Source: a virus
DNA: 27,857 bases
Reading direction: 5' to 3' (one strand)
IMG/VR virus record: IMGVR_UViG_3300032087_002279
Location: 1-27,857 of that record
Shown: piece after piece, positions 22,810 through 27,857 of the stretch
Position numbering within the stretch: the stretch's first letter is position 1
How the letters are laid out: every line of letters begins with the position of its first letter
Notes under the pieces: generated by a model
The model's database searches: none
The model's input: the letters and a program-made list of their open reading frames with translations, nothing else
Told to the model about the DNA's origin: nothing
Translations under genes and position numbers: made by a program

Positions 22810-23601
22810 ATGCAAGACAACGATTGGTATATTGACCAAAGTAATTTTGACTTGACCAACGAGGACATCATTATACGTGATGAGAAGTTAGAGTTTGGTA
22901 AGCCAATAACATCAAAGAGTTATACAAATACCTCTTTCTTTGGTATCAATAGAACAGTTAACGAGAACGCTATCTGCACATTGATAGGCGATAGTGTGAT
23001 TGACAACTCTGCATATACAGGAACAGGCAAAGGCACAGTAGATTATCTAAGAGCTAAGTCAAGAGTTAGCCAAGATATTTATAACGACCAAGCTGTTGAT
23101 GGATATGTAGTAAGCGATTGTATCAGTTCAGCAAATAAAGTTCGTGGTGATTACGTTGTAATTAGTGCAGGTGGTAATGACTTGTTAGCAAAACTGCAAC
23201 TATTAAAAAGCAACAAAGACAGCAACGAAATTATGGGCATTATGAACCAAGAGTTAGACAAGTTATCTAGTGCATACGAAACATTACTTAGCGAACTATC
23301 ACAAAAAGGTAGAACGTTTGTGTTTCTTACATGTTACACAGGTAATCTAGCTTTCAATCCAACACGTTTCAACAACGTAGATAACATAGCTTTGTCTATC
23401 GTATCTATGTGGAACGACAGATTGTACAGCTTAGCTAACAAATACAATCGTAGAAATAACAATCAAACTTATGATGTCATAGACACAAGAAACTTCATGA
23501 CAGTAGATTGTTATTACAACGAGATAGAACCAAACGAGAAAGGTTCTAAACGTATAGCAAACAACATACATAAGTATCTACAAGAGAAAGGTGTATTCTA
23601 A
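22810..23601 (+). CDS. SGNH/GDSL-like hydrolase with altered catalytic Asp-His block
   Basis: A protein of 263 residues; strong AGAAAGGA ribosome site. SGNH block I is ICTLIGDSVIDNSAY (55-69, Ser62 as nucleophile); block III is VVISAGGNDLL (116-126, Asn123); block V reads YNEIEPNEKGSKRIANNI. In family members block V is D-x-x-H-P-N-x-x-G; here the Asp position is Asn237 and the His position is Glu240, while Pro-Asn-Glu-Lys-Gly is kept. Such enzymes cleave esters on lipids, polysaccharides or proteins; this one may be inactive, use a different dyad, or act as a binding protein. No signal peptide, so cytoplasmic. It heads the second early transcription unit after the structured RNA and overlaps the next start by one base. 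The fold call is fairly sure; activity is open. Confidence 0.75.
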   Translation: MQDNDWYIDQSNFDLTNEDIIIRDEKLEFGKPITSKSYTNTSFFGINRTVNENAICTLIGDSVIDNSAYTGTGKGTVDYLRAKSRVSQDIYNDQAVDGYVVSDCISSANKVRGDYVVISAGGNDLLAKLQLLKSNKDSNEIMGIMNQELDKLSSAYETLLSELSQKGRTFVFLTCYTGNLAFNPTRFNNVDNIALSIVSMWNDRLYSLANKYNRRNNNQTYDVIDTRNFMTVDCYYNEIEPNEKGSKRIANNIHKYLQEKGVF

Positions 23602-23798
23602 TGGGCGATACACCTTTACTCTTAGCTATACACGAGTTAAACCAATGGTTAGATGAACTAAAAGAACTTAAATCAAATCTATTTGAGCGTGATGAAAGCG
23701 ATATGTTAGACAGAGAGATAGAAGTTCTTAATGGTTCAATTATGATATGCAGAAAGCATACTAACCATGACAAGCCAACAGAAAGCGAGGTGCAGTAA
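23601..23798 (+). CDS. Small helical early protein, 65 aa
   Basis: Begins MGDTPLLLAIHELNQWLDEL; the ATG shares a base with the SGNH stop and its own stop shares a base with the next ATG. Acidic and heptad-like over residues 8-50 (LNQWLDELKELKSNLFERDE), so a coiled coil is likely. No catalytic motif. The tight junctions argue for a real, co-translated gene; function unknown. Confidence 0.6.
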   Translation: MGDTPLLLAIHELNQWLDELKELKSNLFERDESDMLDREIEVLNGSIMICRKHTNHDKPTESEVQ

Positions 23799-24079
23799 TG
23801 GACTTTAAATACTTTAGAGAACAACCTGTTCCACAATTAAAGCAAAGACAAAGGGTAGAGTGGATATTAAAAACTGCTAGAGATAGTAGCGAACCATTGG
23901 TATCAAGCCACACGTTTGTATATGAGTTTGGAATACCACGTATATCTGCACACATCTTTAACATGCGAGAGGATTTGTGGGAAATAGAAACAATTAAGAA
24001 AGGTGGTAAGCATTACTATAAATTGTTAATGACACCACAAGAAATATTAGAACAAGCAAAAACAGAAAGGTTATTCTAA
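23798..24079 (+). CDS. Winged-helix DNA-binding protein, 93 aa
   Basis: Residues 17-75 read as a winged helix-turn-helix: RQRVEWILKTA (first helix), a second helix before FVYEFGIPRISAHIFNMRED (recognition helix about 50-58), then a wing, WEIETIKKGGKHYYKLL. This matches the small phage HTH proteins in which R-I-S-A-x-I is followed by L-x-x-x-x-W-E-I-E-T. A role as transcription factor or recombination accessory is inferred. It lies between one-base overlapping neighbours in the early operon, with GAGGTG before the ATG. No dimerisation or ligand domain. Confidence 0.7.
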   Translation: MDFKYFREQPVPQLKQRQRVEWILKTARDSSEPLVSSHTFVYEFGIPRISAHIFNMREDLWEIETIKKGGKHYYKLLMTPQEILEQAKTERLF

Positions 24080-24258
24080 TGTTAGACAGCGAAAAACTAG
24101 ATGAAGTATGTAGAAATATGTTTGGTCATAGTGATTGGGAGTTTGTAAATCCTAAAATGCTACGCAGACATGATGATGAAAATTACACAGTAGTTTTGTT
24201 TCATCACGAAGAAACACGAGAAGAAGAATTAGAATATGAGGAAAAGATAAATGAGTAA
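24079..24258 (+). CDS. Small acidic early protein, 59 aa
   Basis: Begins MLDSEKLDEVCRNMFGHSDW and ends in a Glu-rich tail (EETREEELEYEEKINE). The ATG overlaps the stop of the winged-helix gene by one base, and its end overlaps the next ATG by 8 nt; AGAAAGG lies upstream. The frame stays open exactly between coupled neighbours, which supports a real gene. The acidic tail could mimic DNA, as some phage inhibitors do, but this is speculation. Confidence 0.6.
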   Translation: MLDSEKLDEVCRNMFGHSDWEFVNPKMLRRHDDENYTVVLFHHEETREEELEYEEKINE

Positions 24259-24607
24259 GGATAGTAAAAAAACAGTAGCTAGTGTTGAAAATGATTATGG
24301 ATATAAAGGATTAATAAATATTTTTAACAAAAAAGATATTGACCATAAAGATTGGATAGTCAAAAAATTAGACAAAGAGCGTGGTGGTATAACTTTTATG
24401 ACACCAAACGTAGATGGAGAAATTTATTTAACGTGGGGAGATATATATTACGTTGATGTTATGTTTGTAAATCAGGGCAAAGATTTTAAGTCAACAGTAA
24501 GCCTACCTGATTTAGAAAACATAATAGTAAAAGTAGAGCAAATGCGTAAGAACTTTGTAAAGCAGACAGCAGAAGTAATTAAACAAGCATTTAGTGAGGA
24601 GGAATAG
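24251..24607 (+). CDS. Early protein of unknown function, 118 aa
   Basis: Begins MSKDSKKTVASVENDYGYKG with GAGGAAAAG upstream. The central part is strand-rich (GGITFMTPNVDGEIYLTWGD, then IYYVDVMFVN) and the end is a charged helix (LENIIVKVEQMRKNFVKQTA). No Cys, no membrane segment, no motif recognised. It overlaps the preceding gene by 8 nt and its stop shares a base with the next GTG start. Confidence 0.6.
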   Translation: MSKDSKKTVASVENDYGYKGLINIFNKKDIDHKDWIVKKLDKERGGITFMTPNVDGEIYLTWGDIYYVDVMFVNQGKDFKSTVSLPDLENIIVKVEQMRKNFVKQTAEVIKQAFSEEE

Positions 24608-24747
24608 TGAAAAAATATTATGCGAGTGTTAGCGAAGACATTTATGTCAAAGCTAACAGCGAACAAGAAGCTATTGCAAAGATTAAAAAGCAATATCAAC
24701 CTTTAGGTGTAAACCTTGAGATTGATATTTATGATGAGGAGGAATAA
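24607..24747 (+). CDS. Small early protein with GTG start, 46 aa
   Basis: A GTG sharing a base with the preceding stop opens 46 codons behind a good GAGGAG site. The peptide MKKYYASVSEDIYVKANSEQ, then EAIAKIKKQY, has a strand followed by S-E-Q-E-A-I-x-K-I helix. This resembles the small DpnD/PcfM-like pattern (A-x-S-E-E-E-A-I-x-K). Role unknown. The stop shares a base with the next ATG. Coupled on both sides, so likely real. Confidence 0.6.
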   Translation: MKKYYASVSEDIYVKANSEQEAIAKIKKQYQPLGVNLEIDIYDEEE

Positions 24748-24953
24748 TGGATAATAATTGGAAACGATTAGCACAAGCAATACTTGATGAGGAGGAACAC
24801 CTTAACAAACAAACAAAAGCATTTAGAAAGACTAGATTAGCTACCATAAATATGATGAGAAATGAATTATCAATACAACAGATAGCTACTTTATTAAAAA
24901 TATCAAGACAGAGAGTGTATAAAATACTAGAGAAAGGACAGAATAATGCCTAA
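24747..24953 (+). CDS. Helix-turn-helix DNA-binding protein, 68 aa
   Basis: Residues about 40-62, NELSIQQIATLLKISRQRVY then KILEKG, form a clear helix-turn-helix of sigma region-4 or resolvase type: I-x-x-I-A-x-L-L at the first helix, turn at Lys-Ile, and S-R-Q-R-V-Y-K-I as recognition helix. The N-terminal half is a charged helix. Probably a small transcriptional regulator or sigma-like DNA binder of the early block, though it is too short for a full sigma factor. GAGGAG lies just upstream; the 3' end overlaps the annealing protein by 8 nt. Confidence 0.7.
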   Translation: MDNNWKRLAQAILDEEEHLNKQTKAFRKTRLATINMMRNELSIQQIATLLKISRQRVYKILEKGQNNA

Positions 24954-25842
24954 TTTTAATTTAGATAATTACGAAACAGTAGAAGAAAGATTAAAAGTCT
25001 TTTGGAAAGACAATCCAAATGCAAATATAAATACAGAAGTAGTACACATTACTGATGATGGAACTTGTGTAACAATCAAAGCAACAATATATATCTTTCA
25101 ACAAGATGAAAGTATCGTTGCAGTATCAACAGGAATAGCACAAGAAACTAAAGGACAGGGTGGTTTCGCAAACAAAGATGCGTGGGTAGAAAACTGTGAA
25201 ACATCTGCTATCGGTAGAGCTTTAGCTAATTGGAAGTATCAAGGTAGCAATAAAGCAAGACCAAGTAGAGAGGAAATGTCTAAGGTTGGTAACAACGAGG
25301 ACAAAGTAGAGGTAACTAAAGTAAGAACACCTAAAACTACTAAGGCACAACAAGAACAGATGAATAAAGTTGTTGATGAAATGGTTAAAGAACCTGCAAA
25401 GAAGTCAGTAGCTAGTCAGCTTAAACAACTTATGTCTGCTATGGTTGATGACCCAAAAAAATTACAACAGTATCAACGTGATAGTTACGTTGTTTGTGTG
25501 CAAGAACATCAGCTACCTGAAGAAGTAGAGGATTGGTCTAACGAGCAAATGGATATATTTATGCAAGAGTTTGAAAAACAAATACCAACAGGAAACGTTA
25601 GTATTATAGAAGATGTATTTGAAGTAGAAGAAATTAAAGGAGGTGATACAGATATGGGAGATGAGTGGAAAGAAAATCCTGCAAGTGAGGGTCAGTTAAA
25701 ATGGTGTAAAGATATTGTAGTCAAAGCTACTGATAAAAACCTAGATGACTTAGCTGAACTTAAATCTCTTTGGAATAATGGAGATATTAATGGTGGAACT
25801 GCAAGTGAAATCATTAGCAGATGGAAAGACAAAGTTAAATAG
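24946..25842 (+). CDS. Rad52/ERF-like single-strand annealing protein
   Basis: A protein of 298 residues. The N-terminal domain (about 8-115) begins YETVEERLKVFWKDNPNANI, shows strand-rich VVHITDDGTCVTIKATIYIF, then the hallmark VENCETSAIGRALANWKY (81-98) and ARPSREEM. This arrangement recurs in actinophage annealing proteins of the ERF/Rad52 type, which pair complementary single strands during phage recombination and replication. A Lys/Glu-rich linker (about 115-235) follows. The C-terminal domain is ASEGQLKWCKDIV with GGTASEIISRW (about 246-294), a small helical module seen in such proteins. GAAAGGA precedes the ATG. It overlaps the HTH gene by 8 nt and the next GTG by one base. Family assignment is from memory of the motif. 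Confidence 0.7.
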   Translation: MPNFNLDNYETVEERLKVFWKDNPNANINTEVVHITDDGTCVTIKATIYIFQQDESIVAVSTGIAQETKGQGGFANKDAWVENCETSAIGRALANWKYQGSNKARPSREEMSKVGNNEDKVEVTKVRTPKTTKAQQEQMNKVVDEMVKEPAKKSVASQLKQLMSAMVDDPKKLQQYQRDSYVVCVQEHQLPEEVEDWSNEQMDIFMQEFEKQIPTGNVSIIEDVFEVEEIKGGDTDMGDEWKENPASEGQLKWCKDIVVKATDKNLDDLAELKSLWNNGDINGGTASEIISRWKDKVK

Positions 25843-26147
25843 TGTCTGATTTAGAAAAAGCAAGTGTTAATGTGCAGAAGTTGGCAAAGAGAATACAGAA
25901 ACGTTTTCCTGATTATGACTTTAGTCAACCTGCACCACTTGATAGAAGATGTAAAAAAAGTTATGATGGCAACTGTCCTGTGCAAAAACATTTTAATTAC
26001 GCAACTGATAGTAATGGTAATGATTTTTGTATTAAACAAATAAAGTTAACTAAGGAAGAAAACCCATACGCACATACAGTTATTACTTGTAATGCAATCA
26101 TAAAGACTAAACAAGAAAAAGAACTAGAGATGAAAGGAATATTTTAA
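25842..26147 (+). CDS. Four-cysteine early protein, 101 aa
   Basis: Starts at a GTG sharing a base with the stop of the annealing gene. Cys37, Cys45, Cys63 and Cys83 (RRCKKSYDGNC, DFCIKQ, ITCNAI) could bind one zinc or an iron-sulfur cluster. The N-terminus is a basic helix, VQKLAKRIQKRFPDYDF. WhiB was considered because phages of this kind may carry it, but the cysteine spacing and the lack of its C-terminal Gly-Trp motif do not fit. Coupled to recombination genes, so a nucleic-acid role is possible. Function unknown. Confidence 0.6.
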   Translation: MSDLEKASVNVQKLAKRIQKRFPDYDFSQPAPLDRRCKKSYDGNCPVQKHFNYATDSNGNDFCIKQIKLTKEENPYAHTVITCNAIIKTKQEKELEMKGIF

Positions 26148-26353
26148 TGGCAAATATATTTGATGACCCTAAGACTTTAAAAACGTGGGCAATAAAGTTA
26201 GCAAACGCTTGTGGTGGGCAAAAAGTAGAGAAGTCTATAATGCTTACGCAAATAAACCCAACAAGAATAAAAGAGTTAATGGATGAATTTGTTAAAGACC
26301 ACAACGAAAACACAATGAAAGTAGCAGAACAAATAGAGAAGGAAGAAGAATAG
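26147..26353 (+). CDS. Small early protein, 68 aa, end of plus-strand block
   Basis: Begins MANIFDDPKTLKTWAIKLAN, with GAAAGGA upstream; the ATG shares a base with the preceding stop. Helical, acidic at the C-terminus (EQIEKEEE). No motif. Its TAG is directly followed by the reverse-strand stop of the phosphoesterase, so the two convergent units touch with no terminator visible between them. Function unknown. Confidence 0.6.
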   Translation: MANIFDDPKTLKTWAIKLANACGGQKVEKSIMLTQINPTRIKELMDEFVKDHNENTMKVAEQIEKEEE

Positions 26354-27544
26354 CTAAAGTATTTTTAAATTATCCCAACCTTTATCGTTAACTGTGAAAG
26401 AAAGAACTCCGGGATGTGACCATAGACCTGACCTTTGTGTAAAATCTATGCTTTTATCTAAGCTAGGTGATTGAAACCAAGTACGATTACCCTGTTGCTT
26501 ACTACGAAAGTGATGGTAATGACCTGTGATTAACAACTCTGATTGTCCTGCCGGTAGATGTCCATACATCTGACCTTTCCACCAATTCTCTATCTTAACT
26601 TCAGGATTAGCACCACCACCTGCCATGTGTCCATGTGTCCAAGCACATGTTTTACCTTTAATATCTAACACTTGATGAAAACCTTCAGGAACTTCTACAG
26701 TTACAGACCCATACCTTTCAGGATTAACTTTCATTATCTCATCACATATTTGTAAGTGCATTGTGTCGCTGTTGTCTAATCTATTTGTAAAGACTTGACC
26801 TTTACTGCTTCGTGACATTTCGCCATGATTTCCCGGACACCCTGCAAGTGTAAGTTTATCTGCTAAAGGTAAGAATGTATCAACTGTTTTCATAATCATT
26901 GAACGTGCAAGTGCATATTGTTCTATCAAAGATAACTCTACATTGAAAGGTTGCGAATCGTAGAATGCTGTTGTGCAATTTTCTGTAAGGTCACCTAATC
27001 CAATCATGTATATCTCATCAATAGCTACGCCTGTTTTTCTTAGGTCTTTAATTCTATTTACTGCATCTTGTAAAGCTACATCATAACGTGCTATTGTATT
27101 CTCTACGCCAAAATCACGCTTACCGAGTTGCCAATCTGCCATAAAAAATAAGAAAGCTGTATCTCCACCTAATGTTTTCTTTTTTATTGGTGGTTTTTTC
27201 TTAGCTTGTTTAAATAATTCTTGAAAATACTTGTCATGTCCGGGGTTTTTCTTACGTACAACGCCTTTAAATGCGTAAAATGTTTCGGTCCTGCCACCTT
27301 TCAACTGTACATTCCATGAAGATGCACGAACTGAACCTTCAATTACGTATAATTTAGGGTCAAACCCCCAATTACGAAGGATATCATCAAACTTATTCCT
27401 GTAATTAGGGTCAGTATCTACGTGTGTTATCTCCCCAAGACCTGTAGATTCGTTAATATCTACACCGGGTTGCCATCCTGATTTATAAAAGTTATTACCC
27501 CATTCTTCAGGTATTGGATTCTTTGCGATACTACCTCCTGTCAA
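26354..27544 (-). CDS. Calcineurin-like metallophosphoesterase
   Basis: About 396 residues. Metal-binding blocks in order: FMADWQLGK (Asp137; the usual D-x-H is D-x-Q here), IGLGDLTEN (Asp185), GCPGNHGE (Asn239/His240), WTHGHMAGG (His304) and ITGHYHHF (His342/His344). These are the two-metal phosphodiesterase/phosphatase signature; the substrate could be nucleic acid, nucleotide or protein phosphate. The first 125 residues are an extra N-terminal region. I associate the combination with actinophages. Start uncertain: a TTG at 27544 precedes the only good Shine-Dalgarno (AGGAGG, 27534-27539), which is 4 nt before an in-frame ATC at 27529. A TATACT at 27549-27554 would start transcription near 27542, leaving the SD usable only for a start after it. 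No in-frame ATG for about 130 residues. Confidence 0.85.
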   Translation of the reverse strand: MTGGSIAKNPIPEEWGNNFYKSGWQPGVDINESTGLGEITHVDTDPNYRNKFDDILRNWGFDPKLYVIEGSVRASSWNVQLKGGRTETFYAFKGVVRKKNPGHDKYFQELFKQAKKKPPIKKKTLGGDTAFLFFMADWQLGKRDFGVENTIARYDVALQDAVNRIKDLRKTGVAIDEIYMIGLGDLTENCTTAFYDSQPFNVELSLIEQYALARSMIMKTVDTFLPLADKLTLAGCPGNHGEMSRSSKGQVFTNRLDNSDTMHLQICDEIMKVNPERYGSVTVEVPEGFHQVLDIKGKTCAWTHGHMAGGGANPEVKIENWWKGQMYGHLPAGQSELLITGHYHHFRSKQQGNRTWFQSPSLDKSIDFTQRSGLWSHPGVLSFTVNDKGWDNLKIL

Positions 27545-27576
27545 TATAAGTATACAGGATTATTTATAGTATATGT

Positions 27577-27857
27577 TTATTTAGATATTTGTTTTTTAGC
27601 GTAAGATTTCACCACAGCTAAAGCTGCACCTCCACCTGCCAAAGCGGCAAGTTGAACAGTATTGGCATCAACAGATACCAAAGGTGCTACAACTAATCCA
27701 CCAAGAAACGCTTCTACGAATGTCCAAAAGGTTCGCTCTAACATATCTTTAAGTTCTTCACTCATCTTATACTCCCATGCTTCATTCCAAGGAGTCCACC
27801 CCACATCTTTCTTAAATGTGCCATCTTGGTTTCTTTTTCTTTTAAATTTTTTAAACA
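27577..27857 (-). CDS. Holin-like protein with N-terminal extension, first base beyond the edge
   Basis: The C-terminal part, MSEELKDMLERTFWTFVEAF, then LGGLVVAPLVSV and LAALAGGGAALAVVKSYA, has two membrane segments and a basic tail. It resembles the r1t-type holins of actinophages, which form the inner-membrane lesion at lysis. The frame stays open to the right edge through KKFKRKRNQDGTFKKDVGWT; the two edge bases TG look like the end of an ATG/GTG/TTG start. An internal ATG (MSEELKD) has GGGAG 6 nt upstream and would give 62 residues, so a long and a short form are possible, as in dual-start holins. A rival reading is a separate upstream ORF in another frame that ends with ATGA at the internal start; it looks less protein-like. 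No endolysin is visible beside it. Confidence 0.65.
   Translation of the reverse strand, partial: FKKFKRKRNQDGTFKKDVGWTPWNEAWEYKMSEELKDMLERTFWTFVEAFLGGLVVAPLVSVDANTVQLAALAGGGAALAVVKSYAKKQISK

Noticed and set aside
24747-24953. Sigma factor
   Set aside because: The helix-turn-helix resembles region 4, but 68 residues leave no room for a region 2 that binds the -10 element.
25842-26147. WhiB-like regulator
   Set aside because: Four cysteines are present, but the WhiB C-x2-C-x5-C spacing and Gly-Trp motif are missing.

Overview
This is a contiguous piece of a double-stranded DNA bacteriophage genome. It is AT-rich (about one third G+C by eye), nearly all coding, and its genes abut or overlap by a few bases. 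Hallmarks are a large terminase with ATPase and nuclease motifs, a portal protein, the start of a scaffold-like gene, a holin-like gene, and a compact oppositely oriented early block with a Rad52/ERF-like annealing protein. The host is probably a low-GC, perhaps aquatic, actinobacterium. That rests on a Thr/Val/Pro linker of actinobacterial style in the lysozyme-like protein and on remembered resemblance of the phosphoesterase, annealing protein and holin to actinophage families. It is an inference. No integrase, CRISPR array, tRNA or insertion sequence was seen.

Layout. (1) 1-20,100, minus strand, read right to left: the late operon. Four tiny genes (20, 85, 47 and 31 codons) lead into terminase (TerL) and portal, then two small proteins. 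Six large, probably virion-internal proteins follow: 2061, 478, 328, 1128, 396 and 414 aa. A separate promoter then precedes a scaffold-like gene cut by the left edge; capsid is expected just outside. No tape-measure or tail-tube genes are visible, so a short-tailed phage that ejects large internal proteins is the simplest reading. (2) 20,100-21,300: a control region, mostly non-coding, with hairpins, an alternative-pairing leader before a 25-codon ORF, diverged direct repeats and one minus-strand gene. (3) 21,325-21,388: a back-to-back divergent promoter pair. (4) 21,413-26,353, plus strand: early genes. These are a Cys-rich protein, small proteins, a structured RNA region of about 540 nt ending in an intrinsic terminator, an SGNH-like protein, winged-helix and helix-turn-helix proteins, and the annealing protein. 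(5) 26,354 to the right edge, minus strand: a calcineurin-like phosphoesterase and a holin-like gene.

Most notable are: the 1128-aa late protein, which appears to carry both an ADP-ribosyltransferase-like and a methyltransferase-like domain; the duplicated long-range helices of the early non-coding RNA; an SGNH-family protein whose catalytic Asp/His block is changed; a terminase carrying its own zinc-knuckle and helix-turn-helix N-terminus; and several micro-genes too short for normal gene calling. All family calls are from reading motifs by eye; no searches were run.
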